DNA of 15,092 nucleotides from Desulfobulbaceae bacterium (GCA_003557565.1 PWOG01000079.1:1-15092); one strand, 5' to 3'. Numbered from the stretch's first letter, positions 6,314 through 13,671 are shown. The notes: generated by a model not told the origin, from the letters alone. Program-made: numbers and translations.

Positions 6314-6610
6314 TCATAAAAAGCTCAAGCCCGCCCGGCAGTAACCATTTTCCCCGGCCGTCCAAATCACCTCGGCATATACCGGCAGGCAAACTTCCTG
6401 GTCCGGGATGGGGAGCATCAGTTTAACCAGGTCCCCTTTTTCCAGCGCGAAATCAGCTTCCAGCCCGACCCCGCTGGAACCCAGGTCGACCCCCCAACCA
6501 TTCCAGGCCGGACAGTTATCCCTCCTCCAGCCCCTGTTCATACTGGGCACAAAGGCCACCGGTTGCCGTAAACTGATCCGCGGGCAGTTCCTTTTCTCCC
6601 CGTTTTCCAT
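6314..6610 (-). CDS. PilZ-domain c-di-GMP receptor
   Basis: This 98-residue single-domain protein carries the two parts of the PilZ c-di-GMP site: an arginine-rich start (KRNCPRISLRQPV, the RxxxR element) and DLGSSGVGLE (the [D/N]xSxxG element). The remainder follows the PilZ beta-barrel pattern (GDLVKLMLPIPD, VYAEVIWTAGENGYCRAGLSF). It should bind c-di-GMP in the cytoplasm and pass the signal to an unknown partner. The start is ATG 6610, chosen because AGGAGG lies 8 nt upstream. The frame stays open back to 6739 with no ribosome site, so an N-terminal extension is possible but less likely. It lies downstream of the LuxR-type regulator on the same strand and near a diguanylate cyclase gene. 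Confidence 0.82.
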   Translation of the reverse strand: MENGEKRNCPRISLRQPVAFVPSMNRGWRRDNCPAWNGWGVDLGSSGVGLEADFALEKGDLVKLMLPIPDQEVCLPVYAEVIWTAGENGYCRAGLSFL

Positions 6611-6773
6611 ATTCTCCCTCCTGATTGCGGTTATGTACCTTTCGAGCAAGGCGTTAATGATCCAGGAATACTGATTACCCTCGCCAACATGGGAAGTAAA
6701 TCCCTCGAAGGTAGGGTTTTGATCCGATTTTTGCACCACAGCGTGCTGGCGCCGGTGCCCGCCGCCTCCCTGC

Positions 6774-7409
6774 TCAAGGGCTTAAAGCTGCGAGGATGCC
6801 GTTGCGGGAAGAGACATTCAATTTCTTCATAATGTGCTTTAAGTGGTCCTTGACCGTATGTTCGGAAATAAAAAGCTTTTCGGCAATGGCCCGGTTGGTC
6901 AGGCCGGCGCAGAGCTCCCGGAGCACATCGAGCTCCCGCCGGGACAGATTATATTCCTGCTGGATTTTGGCGAAATCGCGCCGGTGGTTCTCCACCACTT
7001 TTTCCACCAGCACCATTACATGATCAGCCCCCCCGGCATCGCCATGGCGGTTGAGCAAAAAGGCACGCATGGAAACCATCTGCTGACGGCCATTAGACAT
7101 CAGGGCGCAGGTCTTTTCCAGCCGGCACTCCCGGCCTGGCGAGTCATCACCGGAAACCCCGCCCACCTGTCGACAAAGCCCCACCATTTCGGCAGGAACA
7201 GCCGAGGAATCACCCCCCGCGGACTCGGCCGGCAGTATTCCGGGGATCAGCTCCAGGGCCTCGGGGTTGGAATAGAGCAGGCGCTGGTTCTGGTCGAAGA
7301 TCAGAACACCAGGGGCCTGACGCCCCCTGATGATCTCGAACAGTTTGTCCATGTTATAAAAGCTCCGAAAAACTTCAGTGTTGGACAAGCTCCGGAATTT
7401 TCCGGACAC
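6774..7409 (-). CDS. PAS/LuxR-type transcriptional regulator
   Basis: This 211-residue DNA-binding protein has a LuxR/GerE helix-turn-helix at its C-terminus: LSRRELDVLRELCAGLTNRAI (about 155-175) and the recognition region FISEHTVKDHLKHIMKKLNV, typical of the NarL/FixJ family. The N-terminal half (GVLIFDQNQRLLYSNPEALE near 34-53) looks like a PAS fold that could sense a ligand or redox state. No phosphoacceptor receiver domain is present. The start is GTG 7409: AGGAGG lies 7 nt upstream, while the later ATG at 7352 has a poorer site and would lose conserved-looking residues. The PilZ gene follows 163 bp downstream on the same strand, suggesting a role in surface or motility control. The target genes are unknown. 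Confidence 0.82.
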   Translation of the reverse strand: MSGKFRSLSNTEVFRSFYNMDKLFEIIRGRQAPGVLIFDQNQRLLYSNPEALELIPGILPAESAGGDSSAVPAEMVGLCRQVGGVSGDDSPGRECRLEKTCALMSNGRQQMVSMRAFLLNRHGDAGGADHVMVLVEKVVENHRRDFAKIQQEYNLSRRELDVLRELCAGLTNRAIAEKLFISEHTVKDHLKHIMKKLNVSSRNGILAALSP

Positions 7410-7500
7410 AGCTCATCCTCCTCTTCCTTGATCAGGATACAAAAAAAACAGCCAACAACAGAAACAGAAATTCCATCCATGGGGTTTTTTCCAACCGTCG

Positions 7501-7629
7501 ACCTCGCTTGAAGAGCTCAGCGCCATGGCCGCGCAATTGAAGGAGTACGGCGGAAAACTTGCCGATATGGTAACTGGAGCCGACAACGACAGAAATCAAA
7601 ACGGCCAACGACCCGGCACCACTCAATAA
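7501..7629 (+). pseudogene. Possible chemotaxis-receptor (MCP) C-terminal remnant
   Basis: One frame reads TSLEELSAMAAQLKEYGGKL and continues ADMV..., ending at TAA 7627-7629. The SLEEL-AxAxQL pattern is what I expect at the very end of methyl-accepting chemotaxis proteins. No start codon with a ribosome site and no receptor body lies upstream, because the regulator gene occupies that DNA on the other strand. I read it as the stump of a receptor gene removed by rearrangement. The match is short, so the call is tentative. Confidence 0.42.
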
Positions 7630-7653
7630 AAGCTGATGACCGCAAGGAAAGGT

Positions 7654-7683
7654 TTGTCTTTTTAGTCCCTTTCGTGATATAAG
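7654..7683 (+). promoter_or_regulatory. Sigma70-like promoter of the diguanylate cyclase gene
   Basis: TTGTCT (7654-7659) and TATAAG (7678-7683) are separated by 18 nt and lie about 54 nt upstream of the GTG start of the GGDEF gene. Both boxes match the sigma70 consensus in four or five of six positions. The leader contains a short AT-rich near-repeat (TTAGCTA / TTAGCCTA). Confidence 0.42.
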
Positions 7684-7737
7684 GCTTGTATTTTAGCTAT
7701 TTAGCCTATCAACGTTAATAAGCGAAAGGTGATCATC

Positions 7738-8808
7738 GTGATTGACGTCACCCACGAGGAAAAGCAGCATCTGGTTAACCCGGCACAGATGGAATTGCGT
7801 GGTTTTTCCCGCAGTCTTGGCGAGTTACAGTGGCTGCTGCTGGTGCTGGTGCTGCTCTATTCCCAGTCTCCCTGGGCGCAAATCAGCAACGAACCGGCGC
7901 TGATCGGTGCCATGGTTCTCTTCGGCGGTTTCGTGCTGGGCTTCCGGTATCTCAACTTTTTTGACCGTACCTACCGCTGGAAGCTGGCGGTGGATACTTG
8001 GGCGATGATCCTCTTTGCCACTGTCGCCAGCTGGCACACCGGGGGAACCGAGAGCCCGTTGATCAATGTATTCCTTTTGATCCTGATCACCAGCGCCCTG
8101 ACCCTGGGCAAACTGATGACCCTGCTCGAACTGGTGCTGATCACCACCATTTACTTTTATATGGCCTATCTGCAAAGCGGTACCGAGGTCTTCTCGCTGG
8201 CCATGCTTTCTGATCTGATAATCCGCTTTACCCCGCTGCTGCTGGTCGCCTACCTCACCACCATGCTGGCTTCGGATATCCATTATGCCAAGCAGGTTCT
8301 CACCGATCAGTCCCAGCGCGACGAACTGACCGGGCTGCTCAATATTAGGGGCTTTCGCCAGGTGTTGAACCAGGAAATAGCCTGGGCCGGGCGCAATATG
8401 CAACCACTGGCCCTGATGATGATCGACGCCGACAACCTCAAAACGATAAATGACAACCACGGCCACGAGGCCGGCAACCGGCTCATTCGCCTGCTGGGGG
8501 AAACCATACATGGAGAACTCAGAGGGTCGGACACCGTGGCCCGTTATGGGGGCGACGAATTCATCGCCCTGCTGCCCAATACCACGCGGCAACAGGCCGA
8601 AGCGGCGGCTGAACGTATCCGCAAGGCGGTGGCCGAAACCAAAACCACCTTTATTGGCAACCAGATCGGGGGCACGGTCAGCATCGGTTTGGCCATAAAC
8701 GAAGACGTGCACCAAAACGCCGACGACTTGATGCAGGCCGCCGACCGGGCGCTGTACACCAGCAAACTGGACGGCCGCAACAAGGTCACGGTCCACACCG
8801 AAGGGTAA
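7738..8808 (+). CDS. Membrane-bound diguanylate cyclase (GGDEF)
   Basis: This 356-residue enzyme is predicted to make c-di-GMP from two GTP. The first 185 residues hold about six hydrophobic helices (roughly 31-47, 53-72, 82-99, 107-125, 128-146 and 156-178) with no known sensor motif. The catalytic domain starts at DELTGLLNIRGF (195). It has the metal-binding MMIDADNLKTINDNHGHEAG (228-246) and an intact GGDEF (271-275) preceded by RGSD (262-265), the RxxD inhibitory I-site, so product inhibition is expected. The start is GTG 7738, placed 6 nt after AAGGTG; an in-frame GTG at 7729 overlaps that ribosome site and is less likely. It neighbours a PilZ receptor and a LuxR-type regulator. Confidence 0.9.
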   Translation: MIDVTHEEKQHLVNPAQMELRGFSRSLGELQWLLLVLVLLYSQSPWAQISNEPALIGAMVLFGGFVLGFRYLNFFDRTYRWKLAVDTWAMILFATVASWHTGGTESPLINVFLLILITSALTLGKLMTLLELVLITTIYFYMAYLQSGTEVFSLAMLSDLIIRFTPLLLVAYLTTMLASDIHYAKQVLTDQSQRDELTGLLNIRGFRQVLNQEIAWAGRNMQPLALMMIDADNLKTINDNHGHEAGNRLIRLLGETIHGELRGSDTVARYGGDEFIALLPNTTRQQAEAAAERIRKAVAETKTTFIGNQIGGTVSIGLAINEDVHQNADDLMQAADRALYTSKLDGRNKVTVHTEG

Positions 8809-8860
8809 TTCCCCGCATTATAACTGCCGGCTAAAAATTCAGGCTCCTTCGGGGTGAGAG

Positions 8861-8877
8861 CCCGGAGTCCGGGTTTT
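8861..8877 (+). terminator. Weak intrinsic terminator after the cyclase gene
   Basis: CCCGG and CCGGG form a 5-bp GC stem with a 3-nt loop, followed by TTTT. It lies about 50 nt past the cyclase stop codon. The short stem and T-run make this only a plausible terminator. Confidence 0.4.
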
Positions 8878-8911
8878 CGTCACCGACGCCCGGCAACACC
8901 GGTTTTTTCCG

Positions 8912-9055
8912 TTACCTTAAGACGATATTCATCATCCTCGAGTGAAAAACCAACAGCAGCCAGTGGCCGGCATAGTCGGCCAGATGATGGCTTTGCCCCC
9001 GGCTGTCGGTCCAGGCAAAGGAAAGCGCGGTTTTACCTGTAAGGTCCGTGGGCTC
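8912..9055 (-). pseudogene. Peroxiredoxin-like N-terminal remnant
   Basis: The stretch 8809-9187 contains no intact gene. Within it one minus-strand frame between two stops reads TDLTGKTALSFAWTDSRGQ, then HHLADYAGHWLLLVFHS. This fits the first beta strands of AhpC/TSA-type peroxiredoxins (…D..G…..L.D..G.WLLLVFH…). The catalytic Cys region that should follow is absent and the frame closes at 8912. A TAG sits directly before it at 9056-9058. A neighbouring frame downstream (8880-8940) also looks coding (LEDDEYRLKVTEKTGVAGRR), so this may be a composite of gene pieces. The nearby flavoprotein gene is a different family. Confidence 0.42.
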
Positions 9056-9187
9056 CTACTTGAGCGGCACGAATGCAACGAGGATAGGACGCACAATCTT
9101 GACCTGCTTTTTATAATCACTTAGATTGCACTGCGCCGCAACAAATGCGAGCTTTCGGTATACTCTCAAGGAAAAGGAAATAACATT

Positions 9188-9817
9188 ATGAAAATAATCG
9201 GTGTTTCGGGCAGCGCCAGAAAGAACAAATCCACCCATTTTCTCCTGGAGCAATGTCTTGATCAGCTCATGGAGAGTGCTGCGGCTGTGGGTAATAACCT
9301 GGAGATAGAGGTCATTGACTTGGCAGCGCTGCGTTTTCAAGGCTGCCTAGCCTGCGACACCTGCAAAAAGGGGGTGCAATGCAGCCAACAGGACGATTTC
9401 CAGGAGCTTATCCCCAAGCTCGCCGCCCCCGAAGTGGGAGGAATCATCGTGGCCACCCCGGTTTATATGGGCTGCATGTCGAGTCAGGCCAAGGCCTTTC
9501 TTGACCGCACAGTACTCTTCAGGCGCAACGGTTTTATGTTTAAAAACAAGCTGGGCGGCGTCATCACGGTGGGAGGTTCGCGCAACGGCGGTCAAGAGTT
9601 GACCATTCAGGCGGTACATGCGGCCATGATGATCCACGACATGATCATTGTCGGCGATGGCGATCATTTCGGCGGAACCGGCTGGGCCAACCATCCCGAT
9701 GGCTACCAGGGCGACACCACAGGTATTGCCACCGCCAGAAACCTTGGCCGGCGCATGGCCGAGGTAGCCGCCCTGATGCAAGACCAAACACCCCACCGAA
9801 AATCCGGCGAAAATTGA
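9188..9817 (+). CDS. Flavodoxin-fold NADPH/iron-sulfur flavoprotein (Isf-like)
   Basis: This 209-residue protein has the fold of the NADPH-dependent FMN reductase/flavodoxin superfamily. It opens with the FMN-phosphate loop GVSGSARKNKSTHF (5-18). A compact cysteine cluster follows, CLACDTCKKGVQC (Cys 53, 56, 59, 65), matching the CX2CX2CX5C pattern of iron-sulfur flavoproteins that bind a 4Fe-4S cluster. ATPVYMGCMSSQAKAFLDRT (about 95-114) and ITVGGSRNGGQE are further conserved parts near the flavin. It probably transfers electrons between ferredoxin-like partners and a small acceptor in the cytoplasm; the acceptor is unknown. The start is ATG 9188 with an AAGGAAAAGGAA stretch upstream. It is convergent with the pseudouridine synthase gene, 46 bp away. 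Confidence 0.85.
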   Translation: MKIIGVSGSARKNKSTHFLLEQCLDQLMESAAAVGNNLEIEVIDLAALRFQGCLACDTCKKGVQCSQQDDFQELIPKLAAPEVGGIIVATPVYMGCMSSQAKAFLDRTVLFRRNGFMFKNKLGGVITVGGSRNGGQELTIQAVHAAMMIHDMIIVGDGDHFGGTGWANHPDGYQGDTTGIATARNLGRRMAEVAALMQDQTPHRKSGEN

Positions 9818-9863
9818 GCTGAACGCGATTGTTTTTGTTTCTGGCACCACCCCCCCCGGATGG

Positions 9864-10856
9864 CTACGGGAGCAGCTCGGCCATTTGCTGGGGTAGCGGG
9901 CAGGAAAACTCCAGGGGACGCTGATCGGCGGGGTGGCGCATTTTCAGGCCGGCACTGTGCAGGGCCTGGCGGGGCAGTCGCAATTGGTGGTGGTCGGTGG
10001 GGGTCAGGTGGTCGGCCAGGAAGCGGAGAAACAATTCTTCATCCAGGCCGTAGATCTTGTCGCCCACCACCGGGAAACCCAGACTGCAAAGGGTGGCGCG
10101 AATCTGGTGGCAACGCCCGGTCAGCGGCCGGGCCTCCAGCAGGCTGATTCCTCGCTGAAAGGCGAGACGCCGGAAATGGGTGGCGCATGGCACGGCCCCG
10201 GCGGGAACCGGCTGGCCCTGGGGGAAAAACCGGCTTTTCTTGCGAATCCGGCTGTTGGGGTCCGGGGCCAAAAAGCCGGTGGCCGCCTGTTGGTCGGGGG
10301 GGAACTCGCCCTCCACCAGGACCAGGTATTTTTTCTCAACCTGCTGCTCCTGCCACTGCCGGGCGCAGTCCCGGGCCGCCGCCCGGTTTTTGGCCACCAC
10401 CACCAGGCCGGAGGTTTCCCGATCCAGCCGGTTGACCAAAAGCGGCTTGGCCAACCCTCCCCTCTCCCGCAGCAACCACCAAAGGGTATGGCGGAAATAA
10501 CGCCCGCCGGGATGACAGGGCAACGGGGCCGGTTTGTTCACCACCAGCAGATCATCATCCTCATAAACCACGCTGAAGTCCGAGGCCACCGGCGGTTCCG
10601 CCAACTCCGCTCCCTGGTAGGAAACCCGGTCGGTAGCGGCAAGAATTTGCTCCGGGGCCACCGGCTGGCCGTTTACCCGCAAGCGCCCGGCGGCCAATTC
10701 CAGCACCCACTGCTCCCGAGCCAGATAGGTAAACCGCCCGGCGACAAAATCCAGCACCGTCCTCCCGGCCTGGCCGGCCTCAACCCGCACCACGCAAACT
10801 CTTTCCGGCCCGGTCGGCTTCACAAAACGGCCAACCCCTTGCGATCGATGAGGCAT
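9864..10856 (-). CDS. RluA-family 23S rRNA/tRNA pseudouridine synthase
   Basis: This 330-residue enzyme should convert specific uridines in structured RNA to pseudouridine. An S4-like RNA-binding domain occupies about residues 30-90 (FVAGRFTYLAREQW, AGRLRVNGQPV). The catalytic domain starts at VVYEDDDLLVVNKPAPLPCHPGG in two steps (97-118). The signature NRLDRETSG (142-150) carries the catalytic Asp145, as in the HRLDxxTSG motif. RPLTGRCHQIRATL and GFPVVGDKIYG are the usual later motifs. The RNA target cannot be told from sequence. The start is ATG 10856, preceded by GGAG; an upstream in-frame ATG at 10964 would add a non-conserved stretch. The DNA upstream is rearranged, so its promoter may have changed. 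Confidence 0.88.
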   Translation of the reverse strand: MPHRSQGVGRFVKPTGPERVCVVRVEAGQAGRTVLDFVAGRFTYLAREQWVLELAAGRLRVNGQPVAPEQILAATDRVSYQGAELAEPPVASDFSVVYEDDDLLVVNKPAPLPCHPGGRYFRHTLWWLLRERGGLAKPLLVNRLDRETSGLVVVAKNRAAARDCARQWQEQQVEKKYLVLVEGEFPPDQQAATGFLAPDPNSRIRKKSRFFPQGQPVPAGAVPCATHFRRLAFQRGISLLEARPLTGRCHQIRATLCSLGFPVVGDKIYGLDEELFLRFLADHLTPTDHHQLRLPRQALHSAGLKMRHPADQRPLEFSCPLPQQMAELLP

Positions 10857-11159
10857 AGAAGTTTCGGCTCCCCAACAAAATCTGTGGGTAGGTGTCAGGT
10901 ATCCGCTTTCGGCCGCCCTGGCAAAAAAAAGGGCATCAGCGACAACCTCGTGCAACTTGCCCATATAAAGCCGACATTTTTGTCAAGAACGGCTGTCGAC
11001 CGGCATGTCAACGAAAAAGGCACCCCCAAAACGGCCAGATTTCGGCAGATGCCCGCATTTTGCGCCACTGAGCGGCAAAAGAGCATGCAATACCCCAGCC
11101 GCCTGAATCCCTTCGCAAAAAACAGGCCCCAGTCCCTGTCCCCTGCTACACCGTGACAA
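10857..11159. other. Unassigned junction DNA next to a broken srkA copy
   Basis: I see no intact gene here. A minus-strand frame from the duplicated srkA 5' end runs through 10983 and would make a chimeric 99-residue protein whose last 55 residues resemble nothing I know. A TTGACA at 10982-10977 on the minus strand has no convincing -10 partner. Confidence 0.4.
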
Positions 11160-11282
11160 AATGTAGCTGGCCAGGGGCGGGCAGAGATTGGTGCAGCGAA
11201 TACCCAGGGCCTTTTCCACCAGATCAAGCACCAGATCCGGGGTAAGGCGGTGAAAGGCGGAACGCGCCCGCGCATCGACCAT
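11160..11282 (-). pseudogene. Truncated second copy of the srkA 5' end
   Basis: It encodes the first 44 residues of the kinase at 14037-15047 (VDARARSAFHRLTPDLVLDL and on to LASYI) with one substitution (R38 to P). It then breaks into unrelated DNA at 11159, so the catalytic core is missing. The original ATG has become AAG, while the fourth codon changed from AAG to ATG. It is a gene relic, though a chimeric peptide could be made from the new ATG at 11282. Confidence 0.85.
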
Positions 11283-11336
11283 ACTGTTCTTCGCCCCTCA
11301 ATAACGCACGGCAAGCGCAACGTCAATGCAAACCGG
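11160..11336. repeat. Direct repeat copy A (srkA 5' end plus upstream)
   Basis: It matches 14916-15092 in the same orientation over 177 bp with 5 mismatches that I counted by eye. The left edge is sharp, inside codon 45 of srkA. The right extent is unknown because the other copy meets the window end. Confidence 0.92.
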
Positions 11337-11417
11337 AGCTTTGCTGCTATTCCGGTTCCGGCCAAGTTTTTCGATGACGGCGATGGGTCAGGGCCTTGCT
11401 GGAAAAAAGTTGCCTGT

Positions 11418-11447
11418 ATTACGAAAAGCGATTACGTTTTGCGTAAT
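11418..11447. promoter_or_regulatory. Putative PadR operator overlapping the padR start codon
   Basis: This 30-bp imperfect palindrome (11 of 15 positions paired) has outer arms ATTACG and CGTAAT and inner AAA/TTT and CG/CG matches. ATTACG also recurs directly at 11431. Its right arm contains the first bases of the regulator's ATG. Its position and symmetry suggest autoregulation by the PadR protein. Confidence 0.45.
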
Positions 11448-11787
11448 GGATACTAATGCCTTGATCAACAAGGAAATTCTGCTGGGGTTCTGGAAGATCC
11501 ATATTCTCCATCACGCGGCCGAAGGGCCGGTGGTGGGGCAGTGGATGCTCCAGGAGCTGCAGCACCATGGTTATAACGTCAGCCCGGGGACTTTGTACCC
11601 GCTGCTCAAGCGGCTGGAAAAGCACGGCTGGCTGCGCAGCGAGGTGGATTCGGAGCGGGGCCCCAAGGCCCCCCGCCGCTATTATCTCACCGCTGCTGGC
11701 CATGAGGTGCTGGACCTGGTGGAGCGGCAGCTCGGGGAGCTGCAACGGGAGTTGCAGACCCAGGTGCGCAAATTCCCCCCGAAGTAG
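11446..11787 (+). CDS. PadR-family transcriptional regulator
   Basis: This 113-residue winged-helix repressor has the PadR core: KEILLGFWKIHILHHAAEG (helix 1), LQELQHHGYNVSPGTLYPLL (recognition helix with SPGTLYPLL), KRLEKHGWLRSEV (wing) and GPKAPRRYYLTAAG, followed by a helix for dimerisation. Such proteins often repress a neighbouring transporter until a ligand releases them. The start is ATG 11446. There is no clear ribosome site, and the start lies inside a palindrome, so the mRNA may be leaderless or nearly so. The chromate transporter gene follows 28 bp downstream on the same strand and is the probable target. The inducer is unknown. Confidence 0.87.
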   Translation: MDTNALINKEILLGFWKIHILHHAAEGPVVGQWMLQELQHHGYNVSPGTLYPLLKRLEKHGWLRSEVDSERGPKAPRRYYLTAAGHEVLDLVERQLGELQRELQTQVRKFPPK

Positions 11788-11815
11788 AATGGATTATTGC
11801 AAGGAGCAACAAGAG

Positions 11816-13012
11816 ATGGCGGACAACCCCTGGCGAAATACCATTGGGATTTTTTGGATTTTTCTGCGGCTGGGCCTGACTTCGTTCGGAGGGCCGGTGG
11901 CCCACCTGGGTTTCTTTCGCGAAGAGTTCGTGCGGCGGCGCCAGTGGCTGCGGGAAGAGAGCTATGCGGACCTGGTCGCCCTTTGTCAGTTTCTCCCCGG
12001 GCCGGCCAGCAGCCAGGTGGGCTACGCCGTCGGCCTGATGCGGGGCGGGGTGCCGGGTGGGCTGGCGGCCTGGCTGGGCTTTACCCTGCCTTCGGCGGTA
12101 TTGATGATCGCCTTTGCTTACGGGGTGGTTACCTTTGGTGAACTGGAGAGTGCCGGCTGGCTGCGGGGCCTGAAAATCGCCGCCGTGGCGGTGGTGGCCA
12201 GTGCAGTCTGGGGGATGGCGGTCCAGCTTTGTCCCGATCGTCAGCGGGTAAGCCTAGCCCTGCTGGCGGCGATGGTGGTGCTGGCCTGGCCCGGTTCCCT
12301 CACCCAGATTCTGGTTATTGTCGTTGGCGGGGCGGTGGGCTGGCTGCTTTATCGGGGAACCGCCACCGGAGGGTCATTCGATGATTATCCCCGCTTGCCC
12401 TCCCGGCGCAGCGGGGTCATCTGTCTGGTAGCTTTTTTCTCTCTGCTGGCGGGTTTGCCGCTGCTGGCCGCCCTGACCACTTCACCCCTGCTGGAAGTTT
12501 TCACCGGCTTTTATCGTTCCGGCTCCCTGGTCTTTGGCGGCGGCCATGTGGTATTGCCGCTCCTCCAGGCCGAAGTCGTCACCTCGGGCTGGATCGGAGA
12601 TGATCACTTCCTGGCCGGTTACGGGGCCGCCCAGGCGGTACCGGGCCCGCTTTTTACCTTTGCCGCCTACCTGGGCGCGGCCATGACGGTCGGTCCCGGT
12701 GGCTGGCTGGGAGGGCTCTGGGCGGTGGTCGCCATCTTTCTGCCCTCCCTGCTTCTGGTCCAGGGCGTCTTGCCCTTCTGGGCCAAGCTCAGCCGGATTC
12801 CGTTGGCCCAGGCGGCCCTGCGGGGAACCAACGCCGCGGTGGTCGGTCTCTTGCTGGCCGCCCTCTACGATCCGGTCTGGAGCAAGGGCATTCAAGAACC
12901 GGCGGACTTTATCATCGGTCTGGCCGCTTTCGGCCTGCTCCACTTCTGGAAAACCGCACCCTGGCTGGTGGTGGCCCTGGCCACGGCGGCGGGGGCCCTG
13001 CTGCTCGGCTGA
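11816..13012 (+). CDS. chrA: Chromate transporter, two-domain ChrA type
   Basis: This 398-residue inner-membrane protein of the CHR family expels chromate in characterised members. Two homologous halves are visible. The first has LGLTSFGGPVAHLGFFREEF, then FLPGPASSQVGYAVGLMRGG and PGGLAAWLGFTLPSA. The second has RSGSLVFGGGHVVLPLLQAE, AQAVPGPLFTFAAYLGA and a late hydrophobic pair. The length is normal for the two-domain form. ATG 11816 was chosen because AAGGAG lies 9 nt upstream; ATG 11789 overlaps the end of the regulator gene region without a ribosome site. It is likely co-transcribed with the PadR gene. Related CHR proteins may carry other oxyanions, so the substrate is inferred from family. 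Confidence 0.88.
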   Translation: MADNPWRNTIGIFWIFLRLGLTSFGGPVAHLGFFREEFVRRRQWLREESYADLVALCQFLPGPASSQVGYAVGLMRGGVPGGLAAWLGFTLPSAVLMIAFAYGVVTFGELESAGWLRGLKIAAVAVVASAVWGMAVQLCPDRQRVSLALLAAMVVLAWPGSLTQILVIVVGGAVGWLLYRGTATGGSFDDYPRLPSRRSGVICLVAFFSLLAGLPLLAALTTSPLLEVFTGFYRSGSLVFGGGHVVLPLLQAEVVTSGWIGDDHFLAGYGAAQAVPGPLFTFAAYLGAAMTVGPGGWLGGLWAVVAIFLPSLLLVQGVLPFWAKLSRIPLAQAALRGTNAAVVGLLLAALYDPVWSKGIQEPADFIIGLAAFGLLHFWKTAPWLVVALATAAGALLLG

Positions 13013-13087
13013 GGGGCTTGCGTCCCGCCCGGGCCGGCCAAAGCCCGACTTATGAGCAATCGGCAACATAAAGCTTGGAGAAACCCT

Positions 13088-13127
13088 GAACACCCCCCAT
13101 ATTTTCTCGGACACTCCCATGTTTTCT
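13088..13127. repeat. Two short direct repeats upstream of the RAYT remnant
   Basis: GAACACCCCCCATATTTTCT and GGACACTCCCATGTTTTCT are near-identical units one after the other. A small palindrome, CACGC-ttcccg-GCGTG (13131-13146), follows. Such units in front of a RAYT-type gene fit a REP-like element. The intergenic DNA 13013-13087 before them shows nothing else. Confidence 0.5.
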
Positions 13128-13161
13128 TGCCACGCTTCCCGGCGTGCGATAGTCTCTCTCC

Positions 13162-13311
13162 GTGCCACGAGAACCGCCCGGATCATCGCCCCTGGTTATC
13201 CCCACCATGTCACCCAGCACGGTAATAATCGCGCCATTATTTTTTTCGACGATGGCGACCGCCAGACCTACCTGGATCTGTTTTCCGGCTATGCCTGCAA
13301 GCATGGGCTGC
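13162..13311 (+). pseudogene. REP-associated tyrosine transposase (RAYT) N-terminal remnant
   Basis: The frame TARIIAPGYPHHVTQHGNNR, then AIIFFDDGDRQTYLDLFSGYACKHGL, matches the beginning of Y1/IS200-like RAYT transposases. The HVTxRGNNR segment is the first conserved block. The GTG start and MPR lie in a different frame from the rest, so a one-base shift near 13172 breaks the gene. The catalytic HUH block (xNHxH) and Tyr that should follow after about residue 60 are missing: the sequence turns into unrelated DNA near 13311. It is a dead element. Confidence 0.68.
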
Positions 13312-13341
13312 TGGGCCTATTGGAGGACCGCGCTCGGCAAA

Positions 13342-13626
13342 ATGCAGCGGAGCCAAACCCTGCGGGCCGCCTACAAAAACTTTTTCGCCTGGTTGGGCCA
13401 GCCCGACCTGTACAAGCCGGTCACAGGCGCCGGGCTCGAATACTCCGCCGTCTTTCCACTTATCTACCTGAAGATCCGCCTGGAAGGGCTCAAGGAAGTG
13501 CGCCGGGATGTCAAGCACCTGCTGATCAGCGAAAACGGCGCGCATCCGGCGGCTGATCGCGGATTTTACCGACAGCGGCCACCGCACCCTGGAATCATCT
13601 GCAAGACCCAGGGCCAGGAGGAGTAG
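13342..13626 (+). pseudogene. Unrecognised coding remnant, frameshifted
   Basis: One frame reads as well-formed protein: TLRAAYKNFFAWLGQPDLYK, then LEYSAVFPLIYLKIRLEGLK and EVRRDVKHLLISEN. After 13540 this frame becomes unprotein-like, while another continues naturally as RIRRLIADFTDSGHRTLESS, suggesting a frameshift near 13535-13545. I do not recognise the family. It is joined directly to the RAYT stump on the left. The ATG at 13342 has no ribosome site. It is probably the tail of a longer gene truncated on its 5' side. Confidence 0.4.
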
Positions 13627-13671
13627 CGGTGAAGGAGACCTCTTCCCGCACCTGCCGCCCTGCTCGGCTCC

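Noticed and set aside
7432..7626. Small hydrophobic minus-strand frame upstream of the LuxR-type gene
   Set aside because: No ribosome site; it is opposite the receptor-like remnant and its hydrophobic end comes from a T-rich run.
7825..8796. Open minus-strand frame of 323 codons
   Set aside because: It is the antisense of the GGDEF cyclase gene; Gln/Gly-rich composition typical of a shadow frame.
10977..10982. TTGACA on the minus strand as the -35 box for the pseudouridine synthase gene
   Set aside because: The nearest TATA-like hexamer is only about 13 nt away and nothing suitable lies at 16-18 nt.
9933..11156. Open plus-strand frame of 407 codons
   Set aside because: It is the antisense of the pseudouridine synthase and runs on into junction DNA; low-complexity Pro/Gly composition and no recognisable domain.
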